NCBI RefSeq assembly: GCF_001729245.1
Contig: NZ_CP015217.1
Span: 1,986,001 to 2,050,000, forward strand
Source: Leptospira tipperaryensis
GTDB lineage: Bacteria; Spirochaetota; Leptospiria; Leptospirales; Leptospiraceae
DNA: 64,000 bases
Direction: 5' to 3'
Below the pieces are notes generated by a model. The model saw only the letters and a list, made by a program, of their open reading frames with translations, did no database searches and was not told the DNA's origin. A program made the position numbers and the translations under genes. Positions 12,110 through 29,957 of this stretch are shown piece after piece; position 1 is the stretch's first letter, and every line of letters starts with the position of its first letter.

Positions 12110-14119
12110 TTAGTTTACTCCGATAGTGAGTGCGGCTTCGAATCCTTCCAACATCGCGCGTTTTGCGTCGATCCCGGAAGCGTCCTTTGCTCCTCCGATG
12201 AGGAACGTCGGAATATTCGAAACCTTTTGTTTGAATTCTTCGTAGAGAGAAACTTCACTCAACTGACCCGCACAGAGAATGATCGAATCACACTCGATCG
12301 TCACAGGGCCGTCCTTTTTAGTTTCTACGACGAGACCCTTGTCGGTAACTTCCTTATAACTGAGAGAAGTATAAAAACCGACTTCTTTTGATTCTAATTC
12401 TTGGAGAAGGGCCCAAGCAGTTGTGGCGCCGAGTCCTGAACCGATCTTTCCCGATCTTCGGAAGATGGAAACTTTACGATCCGATTTTTCGGGTTGGATC
12501 TGCGCTTTTGTATAAGACATTACGTTGTATTTATGAAAGTAAGAATCGATCGTTGGCGCTTCTTCTTCGGTGAGTTTATGGGCGACGTCGCATCCGATTC
12601 CTCCGCCTCCGATGACGGCTACTTTTTTACCGGGCGTAAATTTTCCGGAAAGATAGTCCGCGTAAGATGCGGTTTTCTTTTTTTCAATTCCGGGAAGGGA
12701 AAATTCTCTCGGTTTGACTCCGGTTGCAAAGATCACCGCGTCCGGCTTGAGGGCGAGAATGCTGTCTAACGTTGCTTGGTGACCGAATTGAATTTCCACT
12801 CCGAGATTTTTGAGCTCGTTTTTAAAGTAACGAATCGTTTCAAAGAATTCCGATTTACCGGGGATTTGTGCTGCGAGATTGAGTTGTCCGCCGATCTTAT
12901 CCGAAGCTTCCAAGACTGTAACCTTGTGTCCACGGATCGCGCTGATTCTTGCGGATTCGAGACCGCCAGGTCCAGAGCCGATGACGACTACGTGTTTCTT
13001 TTCCGCATTCTTCCATTTGCTGATTTCCAATTCGCGGTTTGCGGATGGATTTACAAGACAAGAAACCATCTGCTCTTTGAAAGTATGATCTAAGCAGGCT
13101 TGATTGCAGGCGATACAAGTATTGACTCTTTCTTCCTGATCGGCTTTGATTTTGTTGAGAATATCGGGGTCCGCTAAAAAAGGTCGCGCCATACTCAAGA
13201 GGTCCGCTTCGTGATTCTTGAGAATCCGAGACATGGTTTCCGGCATGTTCACTCGGTTGGACGCGATGATCGGGATGTCCTTGACTTTTTCTTTGATCTT
13301 TCCTGATATTTTCGCCCAGGCTCCTCTTGGGACGAGCATCGAGATCGTTGGAATTCGAGATTCGTGCCATCCGATTCCGATGTTCAATGCATCGGCTCCG
13401 TTTTCTTTGAGTTTCTCGGCGAGTGTAACGACTTCTTCAAAGGTTGGGTTACCGGGGATGAGATCGATTCCGGACATACGGTAGACGACGGGATAATCCT
13501 TTCCTACTTTTTTGCGGACGTTCTTCATCACTTCGATCGCGAAGTTCATTCTCTTTTCGGGAGTTCCTCCGAAGAAGTCCTCTCTTTGATTGGTAACGGG
13601 TGAGAAGAATTGGTTTACTAAGTATCCTTCGCTTCCCATGATTTCGATCGCACCAAATCCCACTTCTCGGGCTTTGACTGCCGAATCTCCGAAATCTTCG
13701 ATGGTTCTCCACGCTTCCTCTTCCGTAAGGGCTTTCGGAATAAAACGATTGATCGGCGCTCTCAGAGGGGAAGGAGCTACGAGTTCTCTGTGATAGGCAT
13801 ATCTTCCCGCGTGGAAGAGTTGGGCGCAGAAGACTCCTTTCGGTTTGAGCGCGTTCGCTACGATCGAGAGTTCTTTACAATCTTCTTCTTTTTGAAAGTT
13901 AAAGAAGATATTGGACCCTTTTCCTTCGTGATTGACGGAGATTCCTCCGGTGGTTATAAAACAAGCCCCGCCGTCGAACCTTCTTCCGTAGAAGGCAATC
14001 ATTCTTTCTGCGGTCATTGGCATTCCTTCAAGTCCTAAGTGCATGGATCCCATGATTACTCTGTGAGGAAGGGTGATCGAACCGAGTTGGATCGGTTGAA
14101 AAATTTCTGAATATTTCAT
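12110..14119 (-). CDS. fadH: NADH:flavin oxidoreductase, 2,4-dienoyl-CoA reductase type
   Basis: 669 residues, the size of bacterial 2,4-dienoyl-CoA reductase FadH (about 670). The N-terminal TIM barrel binds FMN (HRVIMGSMHLGL, 19-30; FHAGRY, 102-107). A 4Fe-4S cluster is held by C335, C338, C342 and C354. Two Rossmann motifs follow: GSGPGG (381-386) for FAD and GGGGIGCD for NADPH. The family removes double bonds in beta-oxidation of unsaturated fatty acids, but close relatives reduce other enones, so the substrate is inferred. Leptospira lives on long-chain fatty acids, which fits. A long palindrome lies about 90 bp upstream. Confidence 0.87.
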   Translation of the reverse strand: MKYSEIFQPIQLGSITLPHRVIMGSMHLGLEGMPMTAERMIAFYGRRFDGGACFITTGGISVNHEGKGSNIFFNFQKEEDCKELSIVANALKPKGVFCAQLFHAGRYAYHRELVAPSPLRAPINRFIPKALTEEEAWRTIEDFGDSAVKAREVGFGAIEIMGSEGYLVNQFFSPVTNQREDFFGGTPEKRMNFAIEVMKNVRKKVGKDYPVVYRMSGIDLIPGNPTFEEVVTLAEKLKENGADALNIGIGWHESRIPTISMLVPRGAWAKISGKIKEKVKDIPIIASNRVNMPETMSRILKNHEADLLSMARPFLADPDILNKIKADQEERVNTCIACNQACLDHTFKEQMVSCLVNPSANRELEISKWKNAEKKHVVVIGSGPGGLESARISAIRGHKVTVLEASDKIGGQLNLAAQIPGKSEFFETIRYFKNELKNLGVEIQFGHQATLDSILALKPDAVIFATGVKPREFSLPGIEKKKTASYADYLSGKFTPGKKVAVIGGGGIGCDVAHKLTEEEAPTIDSYFHKYNVMSYTKAQIQPEKSDRKVSIFRRSGKIGSGLGATTAWALLQELESKEVGFYTSLSYKEVTDKGLVVETKKDGPVTIECDSIILCAGQLSEVSLYEEFKQKVSNIPTFLIGGAKDASGIDAKRAMLEGFEAALTIGVN

Positions 14120-14430
14120 AACTAACCTTTGTATAGGGAGGAAGATCTTTGGTTTCTACCTTGAAAAGGGACCTATAATCGGGCAAGAGAATTCTTTGGC
14201 GGAAAAAATACTTAGTTTGCGATCAAACTAAGTTGCGAACTGTGTTCGGAAATATTACTTTTAGAGAAGGAATTGGATCTTCTTTCTTCTATTTTTTGGG
14301 TAAGAAAAGCGGCGGGTTCTTTTGCTTTTTTATTTTCTAAGAATTCTTCGGATCCGATTTTTTTTGAATTTTTCAGTTCTTTTTAGGTGAATTATCCTCT
14401 GAGCCGAGATTTGGAAGAACCGTCCCTTGT
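14120..14430. other. Divergent intergenic region fadH / DUF1564
   Basis: 311 bp without a gene. It contains the perfect palindrome at 14210-14233 and T-rich stretches (14290-14390). Both neighbouring genes must be transcribed outward from here. I could not assign a firm -35/-10 pair. Confidence 0.6.
14210..14233. promoter_or_regulatory. Perfect palindrome, candidate operator or attenuator
   Basis: Ten-base arms ACTTAGTTTG and CAAACTAAGT match perfectly around CGAT. The site lies between the divergent fadH and DUF1564 genes. On the minus strand (towards fadH) it is followed after 1 nt by six T, so a weak attenuator is an alternative to a repressor operator (TetR-like operators are often this size). 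Confidence 0.5.
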
Positions 14431-14967
14431 ATGGAACTTCTTTCACTCAATTCTCAGGAAAAAATTAATTCGGTTTTGATAGAAGGGGAAATGGGAACGG
14501 ATTCGATTCTTATCCCATTCTCGCGTTGGAATGATTTGGATTTGAAAGAAAGGAGAATTCTTTCGAGGAAATTACCTTATCTTCTGAGAAGATATACGAA
14601 GTATGCCTCTTCTATGAAGAGGCTTCACTGGAGGGCGGGAAAGGTTAAATACAATCGGGGCGTTGGAAAGATGAAGAAGATGAGTATTCGGGTAAACACT
14701 GGCGCTTGGGCGATGCTGGGGGCTTTGGCGGCGGCACACGGAGTGTCACGTTGTTTTCTATTTAATTATATGCTCTGGTTGGATGATATTGGAGTCGGGG
14801 ATTCTATCGTAGAAACTTTAAACCAAGGAGTTCCTAGGTTTCACGGGATTTACAGAATGATCTGGACTCTAAATTTAGAGAAAAACCGAATCTCCAGAGA
14901 ACTCGACTTCGAACCCAACCCTTTAATGGGCTTCTCCCCCTTCGGTTTTCATACGATTCCTTCCTAA
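14431..14967 (+). CDS. DUF1564 family protein (Leptospira-specific)
   Basis: 178 residues. The central block (about 70-130: VKYNRGVGKMKK, RVNTGAWAMLGALAAAHGVSRC, LFNYMLWL) has the pattern I recall for DUF1564, a family restricted to Leptospira and present in many copies per genome. The RVNTGAW/HGVSRC part reads like a ribbon-helix-helix or short helix-turn-helix DNA-binding unit, which suggests a regulator, but function is unproven. The N-terminus is acidic and the loop around 45-75 is very basic. It faces away from fadH and shares its upstream region. No toxin-like partner is adjacent. Confidence 0.8.
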   Translation: MELLSLNSQEKINSVLIEGEMGTDSILIPFSRWNDLDLKERRILSRKLPYLLRRYTKYASSMKRLHWRAGKVKYNRGVGKMKKMSIRVNTGAWAMLGALAAAHGVSRCFLFNYMLWLDDIGVGDSIVETLNQGVPRFHGIYRMIWTLNLEKNRISRELDFEPNPLMGFSPFGFHTIPS

Positions 14968-14998
14968 AAAGGATCTCCGAAAAACACATTCAAAAAAA

Positions 14999-16513
<1,515 letters not shown>

Positions 16514-16578
16514 CTTTTACTCGCAAAAAATTCTTCTTCCAATATTTTCGGTTTTACTCTTTAGACAACCAATTAAAC

Positions 16579-16600
16579 AGGAAGAATCCGCATTCTTCCT
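16579..16600. promoter_or_regulatory. Short perfect inverted repeat in the leuA upstream region
   Basis: AGGAAGAAT and ATTCTTCCT pair perfectly around CCGC. The repeat lies about 65 bp upstream of leuA and 24 bp before the divergent VOC gene. No T-run follows on either strand, so an operator or 5'-UTR hairpin is more likely than a terminator. Confidence 0.35.
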
Positions 16601-16623
16601 CTTCGAATGTAATTTGAAAAACT

Positions 16624-16953
16624 ATGATCCAATTCTACGCTTCTAATTTTCAGTCTTCCGATAGCTCCGTCTCGGCAAATCTCTACTCGGAGCTTTTTGG
16701 TCTCAAAATCCGCAAAAGTTCTAAAGTTCATTCCGAACTTTTCTGGGAGAATGGAGCCACGCTCATTTTTAGCAAGGAATCCAAAAATTGTCCTGTCAGC
16801 GCCGGAACCTTGACCTTTCAGATTTCAAAAAGCGAATGGGAGAATTTTAAGATTCTTCTTTTGAGTCGCGGGTTTTCTCTGGAAACTCAAGATTTGAAAT
16901 ATGTTTCCGTTTTGGATCCTTGGAAGAATCGAATCTGGTTTTATTTTGAGTGA
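16624..16953 (+). CDS. VOC (glyoxalase/bleomycin-resistance) superfamily protein
   Basis: 109 residues. The pattern MIQFYASNFQSSDSSVSANL then a beta strand, LIFSKES, and the closing VSVLDPWKNRIWFYFE has the beta-alpha-beta-beta-beta repeat of one vicinal-oxygen-chelate module pair. The usual metal ligands (H/E) are not evident: the first strand has Q/Y instead of H, although the final FYFE glutamate is present. Its enzymatic role is therefore unclear. The gene is divergent from leuA with a 110-bp gap. Confidence 0.65.
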   Translation: MIQFYASNFQSSDSSVSANLYSELFGLKIRKSSKVHSELFWENGATLIFSKESKNCPVSAGTLTFQISKSEWENFKILLLSRGFSLETQDLKYVSVLDPWKNRIWFYFE

Positions 16954-16991
16954 GTTTTTTTGTCTCTAAAAAGTCGCGATTGGATTTCTGT

Positions 16992-17017
16992 AAAAAATTC
17001 TTATCCTCGTAAGGATA
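16992..17017 (-). terminator. Weak intrinsic terminator for yhhQ
   Basis: On the minus strand a 6-bp stem (TATCCT/AGGATA) with a TACG tetraloop is followed after 4 nt by six T. It lies 117 bp beyond the yhhQ stop. Confidence 0.4.
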
Positions 17018-17133
17018 TAAAAATGGGGAGAATCGAATTCAATTTTTTGAATTTGGATTGGATTCTTCCGTGAAAACCTCTTTTCAAAGGGCTTCGAGTC
17101 GTCCGAAAGAAGAGATTTTAAGTCAAAGGTTGT

Positions 17134-17841
17134 TCAACCCGGTGAAATCGGTTCCACATCGGATCTGCCTTCTTTTGTCGCGGCCAAAATCATCTTTTCG
17201 GCTTCCGCTCCCAAATACCAATCGATGAATTTATGAGCTCCGTAGATAAGCGGGGTAATAGCAACGGCAACTCCACATTTGTAGATAAAGTTATTCGTAG
17301 AAATTTGATTCAATTCTTCAAAGCTCAGCTTTCCACCGCTCAAGGCGATATAGATCACCACAAAGGAATCCACGAGTTGAGAAACGATCGTAGAACCGGT
17401 CGCACGAAGCCAGATATATTTGTTCTTGGTTTTAACTCTTAGAAAGTGAAAGATCTGAATATCAATGAGCTGACCGACCAGATAAGCTACGATCGAACCT
17501 ATGATGATCTTTCCCGAATTCCCAAAGACAATATTGAAGGAATGATCGTCTACCGGAGAATTGGCAGCCGCTGGAATCCGCATATCCAACATCAATAGAA
17601 AATACGCCACAAAGATCATGACCATTCCAACGAGAGTCGTAAAACGCACACCTTTACGGCCGTAATATTCGTTTAAAAGATCGGTTACGATAAACGTCAC
17701 AGGAAAGGGGATTACTCCCATCGTGAGCGTAAATCCGAAAGAGACAAAAAGTTTAGAACCCGTTACTTCAGCAAGAATCAGAAACGTGAGAAAGAATGCG
17801 TTTAAGGCGATAAATAATTTCAGAGGTTTCGAGAGAGGCAT
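17134..17841 (-). CDS. yhhQ: Queuosine precursor transporter (YhhQ/QPTR family)
   Basis: 235 residues with about six hydrophobic helices. Conserved family features are FPVTFIVTDLLNEYYGRKG (about 47-65), the internal QLIDIQIFHFLR (about 124-135), and QLVDSFVVIYIALSG (about 155-169). The family takes up preQ0/preQ1 (or queuine) across the inner membrane for queuosine synthesis in tRNA. The partner tgt is present about 16 kb away in this window. No preQ1 riboswitch was visible upstream. The charged C-terminus (EAEKMILAATKEGRSD) is cytoplasmic. Confidence 0.88.
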   Translation of the reverse strand: MPLSKPLKLFIALNAFFLTFLILAEVTGSKLFVSFGFTLTMGVIPFPVTFIVTDLLNEYYGRKGVRFTTLVGMVMIFVAYFLLMLDMRIPAAANSPVDDHSFNIVFGNSGKIIIGSIVAYLVGQLIDIQIFHFLRVKTKNKYIWLRATGSTIVSQLVDSFVVIYIALSGGKLSFEELNQISTNNFIYKCGVAVAITPLIYGAHKFIDWYLGAEAEKMILAATKEGRSDVEPISPG

Positions 17842-18002
17842 AAGCGGTTTTTTCCGATGCTATTGGAATTCGTCAACTTGTAAAAAGAACCATTTGACAG
17901 TCCTCCAACCTCGAAATCTCTGGAAGAGGATCCTCAAATCAAAGACTTAGGAAACTTCTTTATTTTCTGCCTCTTTGATTCGATAATAAGACAGTTAACA
18001 CA

Positions 18003-19617
<1,615 letters not shown>

Positions 19618-19637
<20 letters not shown>

Positions 19638-20574
19638 CACTCTCATCACAGACTCTCCCTTGGAAGCAGCAAAAGTTTTGCTTCGGGGAGGGCTCGTTAT
19701 CTTTCCAACCGAAACCGTTTATGGAATCGGAGCTTCCGCCTTCGATCACAAAGCTTGCAGAAGAATCTACGAAGTAAAAAAAAGACCCTCCGATAATCCT
19801 CTCATTCTTCACGTTGAAAATATCGCCGCTCTGAAAGTTTGCGCTTCCGTAAATCCGGCCGGTGAACTCGTCTTTCAAAAATTTTCACCGGGTGCGATTA
19901 CGGGAATTTTCTCGAAAAAAGATCCGAATCTTTTTACCGCGGATCTGAAGACGGTAGCGGTAAGAATTCCATCCAATCCAACTGCGCATTCTTTTTTAGA
20001 ATTTTGTAATGTTCCCGTGGCGGCCCCGTCGGCCAATCTTTCCGGAAAACCATCCTTAACAAAAATGGAATATATTTTAGAGGAATTTTCCGGGAAGGTG
20101 GATTGTATTCTGAAAGGGGAAGAACCGAAGATCGGAATCGAATCGACTGTGATCGATTTTACGTCCGATCCTCCAATTCTGCTACGTCCAGGATTTGTGG
20201 ACTTTCAAGATCTCAAAGAAATTCTTCCGGAACTTCAAGTATTGATATCGAAGGACAAAACGCAGAATACTTCGACCGATGCCCCGATCAGTCCCGGGCT
20301 CAAATACAGACACTACGCTCCGGTTTGTAAGGTGATTCTAACGGAAAGTCTGGAGAACGTGCCTCAAGACGCGGCTCAGATCGGATTTCAATTTTACAAA
20401 GATGTCACTTATCAAATTCAAGTTTTTACGAACGAAGACTATATGCAATTTCTCTATTCCTTTTTTGTGGAATGTGATCGGAGAAAAATCGCAGAAGCCT
20501 ATTGTGAGATTCCAAAAGAAGGAAGAGGAAAGGACGCCCTTTTGAATCGAATCACAAAGGCCGCCTCAAAATGA
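19618..20574 (+). CDS. L-threonylcarbamoyladenylate synthase (Sua5/YrdC family)
   Basis: 318 residues. TTG start preceded by GGAGAAAG, all inside the end of the GH18 gene (20-bp overlap in another frame). The YrdC domain (about 10-190) shows RGGLVIFPTETVYGIGA, KKRPSDNPL and PSANLSGKPS. The C-terminal Sua5 domain (about 215-318) opens with SPGLKYRHYAP, marking the longer Sua5 rather than the TsaC form. It makes threonylcarbamoyl-AMP from threonine, bicarbonate and ATP for t6A37 in ANN-decoding tRNAs. Its stop abuts the stop of the convergent sppA gene with no spacer. Confidence 0.92.
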
Positions 20575-22326
20575 TTATCCTTGAGTCCAAAACTTGGATC
20601 GAAATAGAATTTCACCTTCTGAAAAAAGAAATTTCTTTTTTAAAGAATCTTCCACGTTTGTAAGATTTCCATCCATCCAAGACGGAAGAATTCCATTCTT
20701 ACCAAAGCCTATTACGTTTAAAAAACTCGGTCTCAAAGATTTTAAAAAACTCTGGAACGTAAAAAGGGTCGGAAGGTATTGTAGTTGAACTCGTTCCGTT
20801 TTGAGTTCTTGTTTGATATCTTCCACAAGCCCTAAAAAGTCAGTGATGGAATCGATCATCTTATCTTTTAAAAACTGACTCGCGGTAAAAACCTTTCCTT
20901 GCCCAAATCTCTGATCGAGTGTTGAAACGTTGATCTTACGCGCATCCGCGACACGTTTGTAAAAAAGACCCTCAGATTCACGGATTTCCTGTTCCATCAA
21001 TTTTTTGGAATCCGCGTGGATCGGCCCGTATTCGGAAAGCAGATCTCTGTATTTATAAAACCCGACTCGATCCTTGGTGACACCTAACTTGGAATAAAGA
21101 TTCTTGAGATCCATTCGAAGGGAAATACTTCCGATACTCCCGACAACACTGTAAGGAGAAGAATAAATTTTGGAAGCCCCGCAGGAAAGATAATAACCTC
21201 CGCTCGCAGAAACGTTTTGAACATAGGCGTAGACAAGTTTTTTCTTGGATAACTTTAGGATTTCCTGATAGAGTAGTTCGGAAACGAACGCGGAACCTCC
21301 GGGAGAATCCACTTCCAGGATTACCGCCTTCACCGCGTTTTCATCCCTGAGTTCTTTGAGGGCGTTTTTTACGGAGTGATACGAAATTCCTTCCGTCTTT
21401 CCGTCTCCTTTTCCCAAAGTATCGTGATGAATGCTTCCTTTCAAAGGAAGTACGGCGACGATCGGTTCTCGCCGCGAAAATACTTTAAAATTTCTTAATT
21501 TTGCAAATCGATACAAGGACGAAAGAGTTAACTCCTTGGTAAGAGGTTTTTGTTTTTCTCCTTCGTTTGTATAAGCCTCGTAGAGAAAATTCTCCCGAAA
21601 GTCCTCTTCATTTAAGAATCCGGTAATGAACTTTCTTTCCTTCAAAACTTTGGCTGATAAAAAAGGTTCGGAGAATGTTTTTAAGGAGAATTTCGTATAA
21701 CGTTGAAAAAGATTCTCTAGATCCGTTGTCATCTGTTTGAGAAGAGATACCAGATTCTCCTTTGCCTTTGGAGAAAATTTGTCTCTCTGAAACGATTCTC
21801 CGAACGATTTATAAGGACCGCTTTGAAAGGTCTCAACTTTGACTCCCCATTTTCTCCCCGCGTTTCCGAAGAAAAAAGATTCCGCCGAAGGAAGAACCGG
21901 AAAAAATTCGGAAGCTTCCGCGCAAAATCGAGTATTACAAATTCCTAAAAGAAAAAGAGACTTGAGTCCTCCCGTTAACGCAAAACCTTCGAGTTCGATT
22001 CCGGATTCTTTTAAAATCTGAAGTCTTTCTCCGATGCTCAGCGCTTCTCCAAATCCGTATTCGGGTTGTTCGATGAGAATCGAAACTTTTTTTAGATTGG
22101 GAATCTGTGAGAGGAGTTTTAATTCCAATAAGAATTCGGTGAAAAAAAGATCCTCGTCTTTGGAGGAAAGTAGTCTCATAAAGAAAGACTTTCGGTAGTT
22201 TGAGAATTCGGAAGGAATCTCTAGAAAGTAGTGATTGCCTCGAAAGAATCGAAATCGAATCCAACGAACGAGTTGGGAAATCAGACGAACAGGTAAAAAG
22301 ACGAATTTTAGAAAATTTCGAAACAT
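20575..22326 (-). CDS. sppA: Signal peptide peptidase SppA-type protease (S49, double-domain)
   Basis: 583 residues, the size of the long E. coli-type SppA (618). A basic N-terminal amphipathic/hydrophobic segment (about 5-28) could anchor it. Catalytic residues are visible: K173 in SGPYKSFGESF (equivalent to the E. coli lysine) and S375 in NVSASGGYYL. VDSPGGS (339-345) and GSIGSI follow the family pattern. It cleaves leftover signal peptides in the membrane. The N-terminal half is more diverged than the C-terminal half. Confidence 0.85.
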   Translation of the reverse strand: MFRNFLKFVFLPVRLISQLVRWIRFRFFRGNHYFLEIPSEFSNYRKSFFMRLLSSKDEDLFFTEFLLELKLLSQIPNLKKVSILIEQPEYGFGEALSIGERLQILKESGIELEGFALTGGLKSLFLLGICNTRFCAEASEFFPVLPSAESFFFGNAGRKWGVKVETFQSGPYKSFGESFQRDKFSPKAKENLVSLLKQMTTDLENLFQRYTKFSLKTFSEPFLSAKVLKERKFITGFLNEEDFRENFLYEAYTNEGEKQKPLTKELTLSSLYRFAKLRNFKVFSRREPIVAVLPLKGSIHHDTLGKGDGKTEGISYHSVKNALKELRDENAVKAVILEVDSPGGSAFVSELLYQEILKLSKKKLVYAYVQNVSASGGYYLSCGASKIYSSPYSVVGSIGSISLRMDLKNLYSKLGVTKDRVGFYKYRDLLSEYGPIHADSKKLMEQEIRESEGLFYKRVADARKINVSTLDQRFGQGKVFTASQFLKDKMIDSITDFLGLVEDIKQELKTERVQLQYLPTLFTFQSFLKSLRPSFLNVIGFGKNGILPSWMDGNLTNVEDSLKKKFLFSEGEILFRSKFWTQG

Positions 22327-22436
22327 GTAAGCCAGTATGGGGACCGCTTTCTTCCTGAAAAAGAAGAATTTGTTTCAGGAAAGGAGTTTTCAGATTTTCG
22401 GAAGCTATAAATTCTAAAAAGTGAGAGGGTAATTCA

Positions 22437-25274
<2,838 letters not shown>

Positions 25275-25280
25275 GGACTT

Positions 25281-26333
25281 ATGAATCTAAAAGAATTCTT
25301 ATCTTCCGTTCCATCCGAAGAGTATCATTCAGTATTTCGAAACGCTCTTCCGTATTTGGTGGAAGAAGGATATTTTGACGCGATCGTGGGAGGATCTTTT
25401 GAAAGCTTTCATAAAAAGATTTTCACCCTCGGTTCTTATCCGAGAGGAATCGGGATCGGAATCGCGCTCATGGCTCAGACCAATGTCGCCGGAAGAATTT
25501 TAAAATTTGTCTCGGAAGGATTTGCAAACGAAACGGAAACGAACAAACTTCCCGGTCGAGAAAAAACGATTTCGATCGTGAAAGCTCTTCTACAAGGAGT
25601 TGGAACCGGGAAAGATATTATTTCCATGGGTGTGAGCGAGTCCGGATGGAAGGGAAGAATCTCGAATATCACGAGTTCCTACAAGATCGAAGGGGATCGG
25701 ATTGTTCTCGATCTTACAAAATCTTTTTTGACCAACGGAGCCAATTGCAGCGGGTTTCTCGTAGTTGCGAAGTCGCCTAACGAAACCTACGACGTGATCT
25801 ATCTTCCTTTGGAAACTCCGGGTTTGGAAGTTGAACTTTTTGATTTGGAATACGCTAAGGAAGCGACCCACTGTAGACTAAAAGGGGAAGGTTTGTCCTT
25901 TCCTCTGGAGAATTTGGTTTTTCTAAACTACCAAGGATACGCGCCTGAAATTCATCTTTCGGAAATGCTTTCCGCCTCGGCGTTGTTTTGCGGTTACGTC
26001 GATCTGATTTTAAGAACTCTTCTCAGAGAAAAAAGAGACAACGTAGATCCAAGAATCGCCGGAAAAATTCTGGATATTCAAGAATTATTATATTCTAAAA
26101 TATTGGAGATTTCCCGTAAAAAAGACAACGACCCGAATTTTAGAATGGAAGAAGTTCATCCTTACGGTTACGAAACTTCCCTGGATTTGATTTACTCTTG
26201 GTTTACGGATTGTGTCAGTAGCGTGGAATTGACGAAGTTGTTTCCGGACATCAATCTATTTTATTCGATTCACCCCGGAAAAACCCCGATCTATCAAAAA
26301 AACATTCTAAAAAAAATCAGAGCGCTGCGTTAG
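25281..26333 (+). CDS. Acyl-CoA dehydrogenase-like flavoprotein
   Basis: 350 residues, somewhat short for the family (about 380). The middle (DIISMGVSESGWKGRISNITSSY, about 114-136) resembles the FAD-contacting segment of acyl-CoA dehydrogenases, followed by the beta domain (IVLDLTKSFLTNGANCSGFLV). The C-terminal helical domain is diverged and I cannot place a catalytic glutamate. It starts 6 bp after uvrA and is probably co-transcribed, a context that says nothing about lipid metabolism. A non-standard substrate, or loss of dehydrogenase activity, is possible. Confidence 0.68.
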   Translation: MNLKEFLSSVPSEEYHSVFRNALPYLVEEGYFDAIVGGSFESFHKKIFTLGSYPRGIGIGIALMAQTNVAGRILKFVSEGFANETETNKLPGREKTISIVKALLQGVGTGKDIISMGVSESGWKGRISNITSSYKIEGDRIVLDLTKSFLTNGANCSGFLVVAKSPNETYDVIYLPLETPGLEVELFDLEYAKEATHCRLKGEGLSFPLENLVFLNYQGYAPEIHLSEMLSASALFCGYVDLILRTLLREKRDNVDPRIAGKILDIQELLYSKILEISRKKDNDPNFRMEEVHPYGYETSLDLIYSWFTDCVSSVELTKLFPDINLFYSIHPGKTPIYQKNILKKIRALR

Positions 26334-26342
26334 ACAAAACCT

Positions 26343-27301
26343 TTAGTGGTGATGGTGGCCGTGATGACCTTGTTGGGGTCCATGAGAATCATGAATCTCT
26401 AATGTTCCGATTCTTTTGGTAAGATCCGATTCCTCACACTGAACGGTCACAAAATCAATCCCGAATTCGGATTTTAGAATCCGTTGTGTCAAAAAGACGA
26501 TTTCACCCGAAGTTTTTAGATCCGAAACGGAAAGACGCAGAGTACAAGCGTGAACTCCTCTCGTAATCGCCCAAAAATGATAATCCAGAATTTTTTGAAT
26601 TCCTGAAATCTTCCGAAGGTGCTCCAGAATATGAGGAATATCGAATGTAGGAGGAGACGATTCCAAAAGAACGGAAAGGCTTTCCTGGAAAATTCCCCAT
26701 GCGGAACGCAAAATCAAAATAGAAATCAAAATGGAAATCAAAGGATCAATCCAGTTCCACTGCGTAAAATAGATCAGAATCGAGCCGATCAAAACGCCCG
26801 CCGTTGCAAGAAGGTCGCTGAGCACGTGGATATAAGCCGATTTGATATTGATATTCTCGTTGCTAAAACGAAATAGAATCCAGGCGCTGATCAGATTCAA
26901 AACGATCCCGCTGGAACTAAAGATCAACATTTGAAAACTCAAAATCTCTTTTTGATTCTGAAATCTTTCAATCGCTTCGTAAAAGATATAAAACGAAATT
27001 CCAAAAATCAAAATCGAATTTACGAGCGATGTTAAAATTTCAATTCGATAGTACCCAAAAGAATATTTCGGATTCGGTTTGCGGGATGCAAGGAGCACCG
27101 CGATCAAAGAAAGAGAAAGTGCGATCGCGTCGGTGATGATATGTCCCGCGTCGGCGAGGAGGGCGATACTTCCGCTCTGGATTCCTCCGAAGACTTCTAC
27201 GACAAAGATCGTAAGCGAAACAAAAATCGCCAAAAGAATGGATCGTTTCAGACCCTTCTCTTGGCTTCTTTCTACGTGATGGAGTTGAAAAAAATCATCC
27301 A

Positions 27302-27305
<4 letters not shown>
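26343..27305 (-). CDS. Cation diffusion facilitator (Zn2+/Co2+ type) with His-rich tail
   Basis: 320 residues with six predicted helices and a cytoplasmic C-terminal domain. The transport sites are HxxxD in helix 2 (H55/D59) and HxxxD in helix 5 (H160/D164), the zinc-type pattern of CzcD/ZitB. An extra His-rich tail (HDSHGPQQGHHGHHHH) closes the protein. It exports divalent metal by proton antiport across the inner membrane. The start overlaps the stop of the upstream OmpA-family gene by 4 bp (ATGA), indicating translational coupling. Confidence 0.92.
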
Positions 27306-28324
<1,019 letters not shown>

Positions 28325-28364
28325 TGTGAATATACACCCTGTGTTTCTAGGATTGAACAGTTTA

Positions 28365-28396
<32 letters not shown>

Positions 28397-28474
28397 CGGC
28401 AGGATGGAAATTCATTGATCGGTCTGGAAAGTTTTCAATTCTGTTCTCTGAAACCATTTCTCGGGGAGAATTTT

Positions 28475-29866
<1,392 letters not shown>

Positions 29867-29957
29867 TGGACTTCGAAAGAACGGAAGGACGAATGGAAAA
29901 ACAAAAATGGAAATGAGTTATCTTAGAATAGAATTTAGTTTCGGAGAATAAAAATCG

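Noticed and set aside
14210..14233. Palindrome considered as a Leptospira LexA (SOS) box
   Set aside because: The known Leptospira box is TTTG-N5-CAAA; here the spacer between TTTG and CAAA is 4, not 5, and fadH is not an SOS gene.
17842..18002. Search for a preQ1 riboswitch upstream of yhhQ
   Set aside because: No class I or II preQ1 motif (C-rich loop plus A-rich tail with CUAA) is visible next to the start.
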